Source: JALYGY01 sp963800975 (lineage in GTDB: Bacteria; Actinomycetota; Rubrobacteria; Rubrobacterales; Rubrobacteraceae). From it: a stretch of DNA of 64,000 nucleotides. The position numbers and the translations under genes were made by a program. The stretch is taken from the NCBI GenBank assembly GCA_963800975.1, contig CAWDDB010000013.1:556649-620648 (forward strand). Reading direction: 5' to 3'. Below the pieces are notes generated by a model, which saw nothing but the letters and a program-made list of their open reading frames with translations, was not told the origin of the DNA and searched no databases. Shown here in pieces: positions 7,969-15,620 of the stretch. Positions within the stretch are counted from its first letter, which is position 1. Each line of letters begins with the position of its first letter.

Positions 7969-8919
7969 TCAGGGGGTTTGACCCGGGTCCTCCGGGTCGG
8001 TCGTCTCGCGGGGCCGAACCCGCGAGCTCCTGCCCGGGACCTGGATGTTGGGGACCTGGAGGCGGCGACGCCGCCGGCCCTGCTTCAGGATGTCGTCCTT
8101 GGCCGCCTCCGGTCCAATCCCCTCGTCCCTGGCCTCCAGCGCCAGGCGCTCGCGGTGGTTGGAGATCCAGAGGTACAGGTCGAGCTCGGTCCTGTCGGGG
8201 AAGGCGTCGAGTACGCGCTCCTCCTTGATCATCTCCGCCACAGGCGCGTACTGGTACTCGTACCAGTCCCTCAGGGTCTCCTCCGGCGTCACGAAGCGCT
8301 TCCAGAGCTGGGAGATCCGGAAGCCGTGCGCCTCCACCAGGATGGCCAGCCTGCGGTACTCCGAGACGTCGGAAAGCTCGACGTCGATCTCGGGCAGCAC
8401 GCGGTCGAACGGCAGGCGCTCGAGCAGCCTGCGCTGCTCGAGCTTGTGCAGGAGGTCGCGGGCTGTGATCGCCGAGTCTATCGGCACCCGGCTCCTGAGC
8501 TCTATGACCTCGGCGTCGATCATCTCGACGCCGAGCTGGCGGGCGACCGAGACCCTGTGGTTGCCGTCCCTGACGAAGTAGGCGTCCCCGATCTTGTAGA
8601 GGCTTATGGGGGGAAGCTCCTCGGCCCGGTGCATCATCTGGTCTATCCGCTTCCACCTGGCGCCGAGATCCCCCTTGGAAGGGAGGAAGGCCCGGTCGAA
8701 GTCCCTGTGGCGGCCGACGCTGCCGACCACCTTCGCCACCTCGACCACGCGCATCCCGAGGTAGACCTGCTCGACGGCCCCGAGGGCGCTCTTTACCTCG
8801 TCGAAGGAGAGCAGCCGGTTGGAGCCGGGGTCCTTGCGGAGGTACGCCCCGATCCTGCGCAGAAACGCCCTCCGCCGGGCCCGCGAGAAGTCTTTGTCGG
8901 CTTGGAAGTCGTAGTCCAT
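7969..8919 (-). CDS. ParB/sulfiredoxin-fold domain protein
   Basis: 316 residues from ATG 8919. The core VRDGNHRVSVARQLGVEMIDAE is the ParB-like N-terminal (CTPase/nuclease superfamily) motif, following the substrate-like LPPISLYKIGDAYF strand. The C-terminal half is helical with a conserved-looking VTPEETLRDWYEYQYAPV, and the tail is Arg/Pro-rich. No HTH of chromosomal ParB type and no parA neighbour, so not the segregation protein. The frame is open further upstream, but MDYDFQADKDFSRARR looks like the natural N-terminus. Role unknown; probably cytoplasmic. Confidence 0.75.
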   Translation of the reverse strand: MDYDFQADKDFSRARRRAFLRRIGAYLRKDPGSNRLLSFDEVKSALGAVEQVYLGMRVVEVAKVVGSVGRHRDFDRAFLPSKGDLGARWKRIDQMMHRAEELPPISLYKIGDAYFVRDGNHRVSVARQLGVEMIDAEVIELRSRVPIDSAITARDLLHKLEQRRLLERLPFDRVLPEIDVELSDVSEYRRLAILVEAHGFRISQLWKRFVTPEETLRDWYEYQYAPVAEMIKEERVLDAFPDRTELDLYLWISNHRERLALEARDEGIGPEAAKDDILKQGRRRRRLQVPNIQVPGRSSRVRPRETTDPEDPGQTP

Positions 8920-9044
8920 GATCCTGCAGGGGAATCTACATCCCCCCACGCCGGACAACAAGGCCTCCGCAATCGAAAAGGCGGTGCTGCTCCGAGTCCG
9001 GGTGTTCGTGAGGTTTTCCGAGAAGGTGCTAGCTCGTCTGGGGG

Positions 9045-9064
9045 TTCGTAACACTTTTCGTAAC
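9045..9064. promoter_or_regulatory. Two direct copies of TTCGTAAC in a divergent intergenic region
   Basis: TTCGTAAC occurs at 9045-9052 and 9057-9064, 12 bp apart (about one helical turn), between the divergent ParB-like gene and the secreted gene at 9139. The spacing suits a regulator binding site. No further support. Confidence 0.35.
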
Positions 9065-9138
9065 GATCCGGAGACGGTCTACGGCTAGGATGAGTACAGG
9101 ACGGCGAAAACGATAGGCGCCGAGAAAGGAGCAGCGCG

Positions 9139-9804
9139 GTGATCAGGAACGCGGCAAGCAAGGTGATGTGGGTAGGCAGGACCACGGTGTTCCTGGTAGG
9201 AATAGCCGTGATACTGGCTGTGGTGCTGGGGATGGCGACGATGGCCCTGGCGGCCGTCCCCGGAGACCCCTTCAGGCTGGGACAGGTCAACTCCATCAAC
9301 AACGCGGTAACTACCCTCAAAGGCAGCTCCGCCGCGGCGATGCTGGCCGTGGACAACGACTCCGCCGCCACCACGGCGAGAGCGTTGGACCTGAGGGTGG
9401 AGCCGGGCCGGGCACCCATGAGGGTCACCTCCGACACGAGGGTAGCCAATCTCAACGCCGACAAGCTCGACGGACAGGATTCCAGCGAACTGGCGGACCC
9501 CCGAGCCTTTGCCCACATCGCTGATGAAGGCGCCATCGATACCGCCTATCCTTCCAAGGGCGTGGACGGGGTGGTTATCCCCACGGGCGAGACCAGCGTG
9601 TACTGTTTCGACCTGGCCTTCACCCCCAACGCCGCCGTGGGATCTCCCTTCCTCACGAACAGCGCCGTGGTCGCCACGGTAACGCCGCCGAACACGATCC
9701 TATCGAACGAATGCCCCGCGACGCACCGAGAAGCTGCGGCCAAGACCTACGGCTCTTCTGAGGGGGATGACGTCCCGATCAACTTCCAGATCGTGTTCTT
9801 CTAG
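9139..9804 (+). CDS. Secreted or membrane-anchored protein with LNADKLDG motif, function unknown
   Basis: 221 residues, GTG start with GGAGCAGCGCG upstream. The N-terminal hydrophobic segment TVFLVGIAVILAVVLGMATM acts as signal peptide or anchor. It is followed by a segment seen in many actinobacterial surface proteins (FRLGQVNSINNAVTTLKGS; LRVEPGRAPMRVTSDTRVAN; LNADKLDGQDSSELADP). The C-terminal half, from about residue 135, has two cysteines (VYCFDLAF, SNECPATH) that could form a disulfide. The LNADKLDG block is common around trimeric or beta-helix surface proteins. Function is not known. Confidence 0.8.
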   Translation: MIRNAASKVMWVGRTTVFLVGIAVILAVVLGMATMALAAVPGDPFRLGQVNSINNAVTTLKGSSAAAMLAVDNDSAATTARALDLRVEPGRAPMRVTSDTRVANLNADKLDGQDSSELADPRAFAHIADEGAIDTAYPSKGVDGVVIPTGETSVYCFDLAFTPNAAVGSPFLTNSAVVATVTPPNTILSNECPATHREAAAKTYGSSEGDDVPINFQIVFF

Positions 9805-9864
9805 CGCGGACCTGGACGAGGGCACTTGGAGTAGCCTGGACATCGAGCAGTCCCGGCCCCTCTA

Positions 9865-10482
9865 TTACACCTCCAGGATGCGGTGCCCAAAGACGTTCAT
9901 GATCTCTGTCCTGCTACGGTACGTGACCCTCTGGGGGTCGGCCCCGTAAAGGTGGATGTGCCCGTGCAGCCAGAGGCTGGGATTATGGCGGTCTATGAGG
10001 CCGAGGAACGACTCGAAGCCGATGTGCGCTGGGTCTTCGCGATCCCCGAGTCCGAAAGGCGGCGCGTGCGTGACGAACACGCCGGGTGACGGGCGTCCGC
10101 GAAGGCCGTTGTATCGGATCCTGGCCGAGATAGCGCGCGCCCGACGTCGCATCTGACGCTCGGTGTACTGGTTCGGGCCGCCGGAGTAGAGACGTGATCC
10201 GGAGAGACCGGCGAGGACCACGCCACCGGCGTCCACTATCCGGCCGTCCAGCGGCGTGCACCCCCCAGGGTGCTCCTTGCTGTCTGGGCCCGGGTCATGG
10301 TTGCCAAGGACGTAGAAGACCGGCACGCCGAGGAAAGTGATGATGTACTCCAGGTAGTCGAAGGGCAGGTCTCCGCACGAGATCACGGCCTCGACCCCGC
10401 CCGCGTAGGAGCTGAGGGTCGGCCCGTGGAGCATCGATTCCACGTGGTCGCTGATGCAGAGGATCTTCACGCTGCAGAGCAT
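9865..10482 (-). CDS. Calcineurin-like metallophosphoesterase
   Basis: 205 residues. Metal-binding motifs are visible in order: KILCISDHVES (motif I, variant with Asp-His), VISCGDLPFDYLEY (GD), YVLGNHDPGP (GNHD), VFVTHAPPFGLGD and LWLHGHIHLYG (GHxH). These define a binuclear metallophosphoesterase; the SDHVxx variant of motif I occurs in uncharacterised family members. Start is uncertain: ATG 10482 or GTG 10470, which trims four residues; neither has a well-placed SD. Convergent with the secreted gene before it and divergent from the Nudix gene. Substrate unknown. Confidence 0.88.
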   Translation of the reverse strand: MLCSVKILCISDHVESMLHGPTLSSYAGGVEAVISCGDLPFDYLEYIITFLGVPVFYVLGNHDPGPDSKEHPGGCTPLDGRIVDAGGVVLAGLSGSRLYSGGPNQYTERQMRRRARAISARIRYNGLRGRPSPGVFVTHAPPFGLGDREDPAHIGFESFLGLIDRHNPSLWLHGHIHLYGADPQRVTYRSRTEIMNVFGHRILEV

Positions 10483-10565
10483 AACCCCTTTTCGGGGCGG
10501 GACGTTGCGAGGCGTTGGCGCCTGGTAGTACGATCGGGCGGAGTTCGAGGACGGGAGGCAGAGAG

Positions 10566-10958
10566 ATGGCGGGTCCCGAGACGCCGAAGCTGGTGGTTGA
10601 CGTGGTGATCCCCGCGCAGAGGGGGGTCGTCCTGATCCGGCGCGCCGCAGAGCCTTTCCGGGGGCAGTGGGCGTTGCCAGGCGGGTTCGTGGAGGTGGGG
10701 GAGACCGTCGAGGAGGCGGCAGACCGCGAGGCGGCCGAGGAGACGGGGCTGGCGGTGGAGGTCGCCCGTCTGGTCGGCGTCTACTCCCAGCCGGAGCGAG
10801 ATCCCCGCGGCCACAACGTCAGCGTCGCCTTCCTGGCCACGGTCGTCGGCGGAGAGCTTGCGGCCGCCACCGACGCCGCCGAGGTCGCCGTCCTCGACCC
10901 TTCGTCGGTCGAGCTGGCGTTCGACCACGCCAGGATCATCGGGGATGCCCTGGGATAG
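10566..10958 (+). CDS. Nudix hydrolase
   Basis: 130 residues. The Nudix box is complete: GGFVEVGETVEEAADREAAEETG, matching G-x5-E-x7-REUxEExGU. It begins PKLVVDVVIPAQRGVVLIRR, typical of the ADP-ribose / NUDT-like or MutT-like branch. The ATG at 10566 has GGGAGGCAGAG upstream. Cleaves a nucleoside diphosphate linked to another moiety; exact substrate cannot be read from sequence. Ends four bases before the convergent antiporter gene stop. Confidence 0.92.
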   Translation: MAGPETPKLVVDVVIPAQRGVVLIRRAAEPFRGQWALPGGFVEVGETVEEAADREAAEETGLAVEVARLVGVYSQPERDPRGHNVSVAFLATVVGGELAAATDAAEVAVLDPSSVELAFDHARIIGDALG

Positions 10959-10961
10959 CGC

Positions 10962-12164
10962 TCAACTCGCGGCCACGGGAGGACGCCCTCTGTCGCCCCG
11001 CAAGAGCGAAAGCGCGCCGAAGGGAAACAGCACAACGGACAACAGCCCGGCGACGACCATGGCGGCAGCGACGGCGGGGGCCAGTATGCCGAGCTCCATC
11101 CCTATCTCCGTGGCCGCGACGATAAAGGGGAGCGAGGTTGCCTGCAAGAGCCCGGCAGCCACGGAGTTCCTGTCGCCGACCATCGACCTGTACAGGGCGG
11201 CGGGCAACCCGCGGGCCAGCAGCAGCGAGATCAGAAACAGCGGTACCAGCGCGAGCGCCGCGCCGCCGGCGAGCAGCGCCCCGACGTCGAGCTGCATCCC
11301 GCTGACGATAAAGAAGAACGGGATGAACACGCCGAAGCCAACAGCCTGAAGCTTTGTGTGGAAGCCCGCGTGCGTCATCGTCTCGTCGCGATCCAGAATT
11401 TTCAGCACCGCTCCGGCGAAGAACGCGCCGAGGATCACCTCTAGCCCGAAGAGCTGGGCGACCACGACGAAGCCGACGAGCAAAAGGAAAGCTCCCCTGA
11501 CGCGGATCTGGGCGCTCGTGTCTTGCAGCCTTCTGATGGCCGAGCTCAGACGGGTCGAGCGTTCGAACCCGGCCAGCGCCACCCCCGTGGCGACCACCAG
11601 CGCCACGAACCCGCCGATCAGGAAGATGGTCGACCAGACGGTGCTCGAATCGCCCGAGAAGAAGATAGAGAGCAGGATGATCGCTCCGAAATCGGCGATC
11701 GACGACGCGGCGATGATCAACTGCCCCAGCGGCGTTTCGACCTGGCCGGCGTCCGCGAGCACAGGGATCACGACCCCGAGCGAGGTCGCCGACAGGATGA
11801 TGGCCACGAGCAGCGGGGCCTCGATGAGGCCGACCGCCCGGAGCCCGAGGCCGATGATCAGGGCGACCGCCAGGGAGACAACGAAGCCGGTGGCGGCGCT
11901 CCGCAGGCGCGGACCCCGCAGGCGGTCGAGGTCGATCTCGAGGCCAGCCAGGAGCAGCAGGAAGGCCAACCCGAGCAGGGCGAGGACCCGGAGCGGCAGG
12001 TCTACCTCGACGATCCCGAGGACAGCGGGGCCGACCACGATGCCAGCCACAATCTCCAGGACGACGGACGGGACGGGCACGGAAGGCACGAGACCCAGGC
12101 CCAGCGGCACCACGAATGCTATCGCAGCGACGACGAGCAGCCCCGTGAGGGTTATCTCCGGCAC
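10962..12164 (-). CDS. CPA2 (Kef/NapA-type) cation:proton antiporter
   Basis: 400 residues, about 12 hydrophobic helices. The N-terminal half has PSVVLEIVAGIVVGPAVLG and LLLAGLEIDLDRLRG, hallmark motifs of the monovalent cation:proton antiporter-2 family; a later GLLQATSLPFIVAATEIG lies in the second repeat. No C-terminal RCK/TrkA-N or USP domain is attached, so it is the membrane core only. Probably exchanges Na+ or K+ for H+. The gene lies downstream of the peroxiredoxin cluster, separated by a deleted dehydrogenase remnant. Confidence 0.92.
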   Translation of the reverse strand: MPEITLTGLLVVAAIAFVVPLGLGLVPSVPVPSVVLEIVAGIVVGPAVLGIVEVDLPLRVLALLGLAFLLLLAGLEIDLDRLRGPRLRSAATGFVVSLAVALIIGLGLRAVGLIEAPLLVAIILSATSLGVVIPVLADAGQVETPLGQLIIAASSIADFGAIILLSIFFSGDSSTVWSTIFLIGGFVALVVATGVALAGFERSTRLSSAIRRLQDTSAQIRVRGAFLLLVGFVVVAQLFGLEVILGAFFAGAVLKILDRDETMTHAGFHTKLQAVGFGVFIPFFFIVSGMQLDVGALLAGGAALALVPLFLISLLLARGLPAALYRSMVGDRNSVAAGLLQATSLPFIVAATEIGMELGILAPAVAAAMVVAGLLSVVLFPFGALSLLRGDRGRPPVAAS

Positions 12165-12206
12165 TAGCCCAGCATCCCGCGCATCTTGGGACGCCCGGGT
12201 CCGGGC

Positions 12207-12430
12207 TCAGGCATCGCCTTTCACCTCGACGAGCAACTTGATGGCGTCTTTCTCCTCGGTGAGGAGCCGGATCCTCTCCCCGTAACCCTCCAGACCGCGC
12301 ACGGGATGGGCGAGTACGAAGCCGAACATGATCCGGTCTGCGGGGACCGCACGTCGTGGATTCCTGGCTCCGGCAGATCGGCCAGGTGGCTTCTGCCGGG
12401 CTTGCTGGGAAAGTCCACAACCGCCTTCAT
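12207..12430 (-). pseudogene. Internally deleted medium-chain alcohol/glucose dehydrogenase remnant
   Basis: From ATG 12430 the first 28 residues, MKAVVDFPSKPGRSHLADLP and EPGIHDVR, match the start of zinc-dependent glucose/alcohol dehydrogenases. The frame then drifts into nonsense. In another frame, from 12329 to 12207, a 40-residue piece with LAHPVRGLEGYGERIRLLTE and EKDAIKLLVEV matches the C-terminal end of the same family. So about 280 internal residues are missing and the ends are joined out of frame. The ATG overlaps the stop of the upstream peroxiredoxin gene as TGATG, suggesting the intact gene was translationally coupled to it. Family assignment is from memory of the termini. Confidence 0.55.
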
Positions 12431-13269
12431 CAGGGACCACCTTCCCGCACCTGCACGTTCGTTGCCGTGGGGCCGGCCTCGCCTTCGACGACCTCGAAGC
12501 GAACCGGCGTGCCGGGCCTTACGGTGCGGTAGCCCTCGCCTGGTATGGCGGTAAAGTGGAAGAACACGTCGGCGCCCTCGTCGCGCGAGATCTCCCCGAA
12601 GCCCGCTCCGGGGTCGAACGAACGCACCACGCCTCGCGCCACCGGCAGCCCGTTCGCCCCGAGCGGCGGCGCGCCCTCGGCCCACCGCGCTTGCGGGATG
12701 CGGACTTTCTTGACCTCGGGGTCGTCGTAGGCCTCGTATCGGTAGTCCTTCCGCGTTTCCATGATCTCGCGCAGATCGCGCCGAAGCTCCTCTACCGTGG
12801 GCCGGCCTACGAAGAACCAGCCGTCGTAGATCTTGTGCACCGTGAGGTCGGGTCGCAGCACGAAGGTGAAAGGCCGGGAGACCCCGGCGTACTCGCCCTC
12901 GGTCTCGTCCAGTATGCCGAGACGGTTTATGACCTCGCGTCTCTCGTCCGAGAGGAAGGGCCACCCGGCGTCGAGGCCAGCCCGGAAGGCCGCCTGCACC
13001 CTGGGGGCGTCGGCGCTTACGGTCACGAGCTTGCAGTAGTTCACCGCGAGCTCGGATTGGAAGGCCACGAGCCCCCGCATCTGCTCGCCGTCCCGGGGGC
13101 AGAAGAAGCCGCGTCCGAAGACCAGGATCAGGGGGTAGCCGTCATCGAAACCGAGCCTTGCGTCCATGGGGCTAGGATGGGTGAAACCGCCCAGCCGGCG
13201 AGGCTTCGCGCGGTGGTCCGGTAGCTCGAAATCGGGGAAGGCGTTACCGACGCGCACGGTGACCGTCAC
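12430..13269 (-). CDS. Peroxiredoxin-like redoxin domain fused to a C-terminal cold-shock domain
   Basis: 279 residues. Residues ~5-170 form an AhpC/TSA-like thioredoxin fold: VGNAFPDFELPDHRAK, then LVFGRGFFCPRDGEQMRGL carrying a candidate peroxidatic Cys, KLVTVSADAPRV and FTFVLRPDLTVHKIYDGWFF. From ~residue 215, ARGVVRSFDPGAGFGEISRD and ADVFFHFTAI are the RNP1- and RNP2-like strands of a cold-shock domain, ending with VRFEVVEGEAGPTATNVQV. The start is GTG 13269 with AGGAGG upstream; it overlaps the MOSC gene stop as GTGA. The combination of a thiol redox domain with a nucleic-acid-binding domain is unusual. Expected cytoplasmic. Confidence 0.85.
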   Translation of the reverse strand: MTVTVRVGNAFPDFELPDHRAKPRRLGGFTHPSPMDARLGFDDGYPLILVFGRGFFCPRDGEQMRGLVAFQSELAVNYCKLVTVSADAPRVQAAFRAGLDAGWPFLSDERREVINRLGILDETEGEYAGVSRPFTFVLRPDLTVHKIYDGWFFVGRPTVEELRRDLREIMETRKDYRYEAYDDPEVKKVRIPQARWAEGAPPLGANGLPVARGVVRSFDPGAGFGEISRDEGADVFFHFTAIPGEGYRTVRPGTPVRFEVVEGEAGPTATNVQVREGGP

Positions 13270-13943
13270 GGTGCCTTTCCTCCTTGCCTCGACGTCGCGG
13301 CTCGCGCCTTCTCCAGGCGCCCCTCGAATGATTCCCTCCAACCGGGCGAGAGGGCCTTGATGCCCAACGCCCTTCTCGCCCCTCGCAGGTTATCCGGCTC
13401 GAAGAAGAGAAGCTGGCTCATCTCCCGCACCGTCACCCGTTCGGGGTCGCGCCTCACGAACTCGATACGATCCCCGGCTCCCACCTCACCTACTTCGAGG
13501 ACGCGCGTGTAGAACCCGACCCGACCGCTTGCCAGGAACAGCTTGGGAAACCGGGGCATGCCCATCTTGATGCCCAGCTTGAAGCACGGCGGTCGCGGCT
13601 GCGAAACTTCGACCACGGCGCCACCCACGCGAAACACGTCCCCGATACAGACGTCGTCCTCGGTCATACCTTCGACCGTAAAGTTCTCGCCGAACTGGCC
13701 GAAACCGAAGCCCTCGCGTCCGAGCTCGCGGCGCCAGTACGCGTAGTTCTCGACCGGGTAGGCGTAGGCCGCCCGGTCGACGCCCCCGTGGTTCGCGAGG
13801 TCGGCCTGCCCGTCGCCGTCAAGGTTCAAGGCGCGTAGCATGCACCGGCCCGGCACTGGCTCCTTGAAGATGCCCGTCTCCACCGCCCCGCCCCGGTACG
13901 GGATGGCCCTTGGCAGCGAGACGTTTACGGATAGCAGCCTCAC
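13266..13943 (-). CDS. MOSC-domain (YiiM-like) protein
   Basis: 225 residues. The N-terminal LSVNVSLPRAIPYRGGAVETG, the central DLANHGGVDRAAYAYPVENY and GQFGENFTVEGM are typical of YiiM/MOSC proteins. The conserved Cys lies in PRPPCFKLGIKMG. MOSC proteins use a Cys for sulfur or molybdenum-cofactor related chemistry, and YiiM-type members act in reductive detoxification. Followed with a four-base overlap by the peroxiredoxin fusion and preceded by 1 nt by the disulfide reductase, so the three form a tight redox operon. Confidence 0.9.
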   Translation of the reverse strand: MRLLSVNVSLPRAIPYRGGAVETGIFKEPVPGRCMLRALNLDGDGQADLANHGGVDRAAYAYPVENYAYWRRELGREGFGFGQFGENFTVEGMTEDDVCIGDVFRVGGAVVEVSQPRPPCFKLGIKMGMPRFPKLFLASGRVGFYTRVLEVGEVGAGDRIEFVRRDPERVTVREMSQLLFFEPDNLRGARRALGIKALSPGWRESFEGRLEKARAATSRQGGKAP

Positions 13944-13944
13944 C

Positions 13945-15330
13945 TTATTCGCCTATGGTCGCGAAAAGGTTGTTGAGCGACTCCGCCAGCGTCGGGTGGG
14001 CGAAGACGCCGTCCCTCAAGGCGGTGTAGGGCACCTTGCCCATCATGGCAATCTGGATCATGGAGGCTATCTCGCCTCCCTCGATCCCGAGCACGGCGCA
14101 GCCGAGAACCTGCCCCGTCCCCGCGTCCACCACGGCCTTCATCATGCCGCGCGCTTCGTCCACCTCGAGCGCCCTGGCAACGTGGCTCATCGGCATGCTG
14201 GCCACGCGGATATCCCGGCCCTGCTCGCGCGCCTCCGTCTCGCTCAAGCCCACCCGTCCGAGCTGCGGATCTATGAACACGGTATAAGGGACCAGCCGGC
14301 CCGAGGTGGTGGCGTCTCCGCCGTCCAGCAGGTTCGCGCGAACGACCCGGTAGTCGTCGTAGGAGACGTGGGTAAACGCCGGACCGCCCTTCACGTCGCC
14401 GAGGGCGTAGACGCCGGGCGCCGTGGTCTCCAGCCTGTCGTTCACCCGCACGAAGCCGCGCTCGTCGGTCTCCACCCCGGCCGCCTCCGGGTTGAGCGTA
14501 TCGGTGTTTGGCGGGCGGCCCACGGCGACAAGCAGGTGCGAGCCCGAGAGCGTGCGCTCGCCGTCCGGCCCGCTCACGGCGAGCTGGAGGGTGCCGCTCT
14601 CGTCCCGCCGCACGCTGCGGGCCTCGGTTCGCAGCAGCACCTCGATGCCGTCTTCGCGAAGGATCTCCGCCACGGCCTCGGCCACGTCGGGGTCCTCGCG
14701 CGCGAGGAGCTGCGCACCCCTCTGGACAACCGTGACCTCGCTGCCGAAACGCCTGAACATCTGGCAGAACTCCAGGCCGACGTAGCCGCCGCCAAGCACC
14801 AGCAGGTGGTCGGGTACCTCGTCGAGCTCCATGATGGAGGTAGAGTTCAGGGTCGGTACCTCGTCGAGCCCCTCTATCGGGGCACCGCCGGGCCTGGCGC
14901 CGACGTTGATAAAGATGTTGTCGGCCGTGAGCTGGGCGGTTCCGCCGCCGCCCAGCCGCACCTCGAGCTCCTTCGGACCGGCGAAGGAGGCATCGCCCCG
15001 GATCAGGTCCACCCCGGACCCCTCGAGGCGCCGCTCGTTGCCGCCGCGGAAGCTATCGACGATCTCCCGCTTGCGCTGCCTCACCTTCGTCATGTCGACG
15101 GAAACCGGACCGTCCTGCACGCCGTAGTCCGGCGAGCGACGGTCGAGGTAGGCCACCTTCGCGCTCGCGACCATGGTCTTGGTCGGCGTGCAGCCCTCGT
15201 TGATGCAGGTGCCGCCTACGTGCTCGCGCTCCACTACTGCAATCTTTCTGCCCGCGTCTGCCAGGTCTCGTGCCAGCGGGTTCCCGCCCTGTCCCGAGCC
15301 GATCACGATAGCGTCGTAATGTTCCGCCAT
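13945..15330 (-). CDS. FAD pyridine nucleotide-disulfide oxidoreductase (mercuric reductase/LpdA-like)
   Basis: 461 residues. FAD-binding YDAIVIGSGQGGNPLARDLA, redox disulfide GGTCINEGCTPTKTM, NAD(P)-binding LLVLGGGYVGLEFCQMF, second FAD motif GVYALGDVKGGPAFTH, and a C-terminal dimer domain ending FAHPTLAESLNNLF with the catalytic His. The C-terminal Cys pair of true mercuric reductase is absent and there is no mer gene nearby, so it is probably a general disulfide reductase of the MerA-like class. It may reduce the peroxiredoxin two genes on. SD AGAGGAG is 8 nt before the ATG. Confidence 0.92.
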   Translation of the reverse strand: MAEHYDAIVIGSGQGGNPLARDLADAGRKIAVVEREHVGGTCINEGCTPTKTMVASAKVAYLDRRSPDYGVQDGPVSVDMTKVRQRKREIVDSFRGGNERRLEGSGVDLIRGDASFAGPKELEVRLGGGGTAQLTADNIFINVGARPGGAPIEGLDEVPTLNSTSIMELDEVPDHLLVLGGGYVGLEFCQMFRRFGSEVTVVQRGAQLLAREDPDVAEAVAEILREDGIEVLLRTEARSVRRDESGTLQLAVSGPDGERTLSGSHLLVAVGRPPNTDTLNPEAAGVETDERGFVRVNDRLETTAPGVYALGDVKGGPAFTHVSYDDYRVVRANLLDGGDATTSGRLVPYTVFIDPQLGRVGLSETEAREQGRDIRVASMPMSHVARALEVDEARGMMKAVVDAGTGQVLGCAVLGIEGGEIASMIQIAMMGKVPYTALRDGVFAHPTLAESLNNLFATIGE

Positions 15331-15344
15331 GGCGAAACTCCTCT

Positions 15345-15497
15345 CTAGTCGCGTACTAAGCTTCCGATGCGTCCCTCGCGGCGCCCGCGCGCCTCTGCCT
15401 CGCTGGGGCCGTAGGGATGGCCGCCGAAGCCGTCGCGCATCATGGCGATGGCGCCGGCCCAGTTCTTGCTGTCGTCGCGGGAGGTGGCGGCGAAGAG
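15345..15497 (-). pseudogene. C-terminal remnant resembling 6-phosphogluconate dehydrogenase
   Basis: A 50-codon open stretch ending at TAG 15345 reads LFAATSRDDSKNWAGAIAMM then RDGFGGHPYGPSE. The pattern SR...A...MR..FGGH resembles the last residues of 6-phosphogluconate dehydrogenase. No start codon or recognisable upstream part exists in this frame: the 120 bases before it show nothing of the family. Its position between a GH15 gene and a redox gene would fit a lost sugar-phosphate dehydrogenase. The match is short, so this stays tentative. Confidence 0.4.
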
Positions 15498-15620
15498 GCC
15501 AGGTTGCCTCCTGGCCCCACCACGCCGAACTCGTTTCTTGCCTCCATCACCAAGGTACTCTTCTCCCGCTCTCTTCCAGGATCATCTCGGTGCACTGTTA
15601 GATCACCGGTCCGCGCCCGA

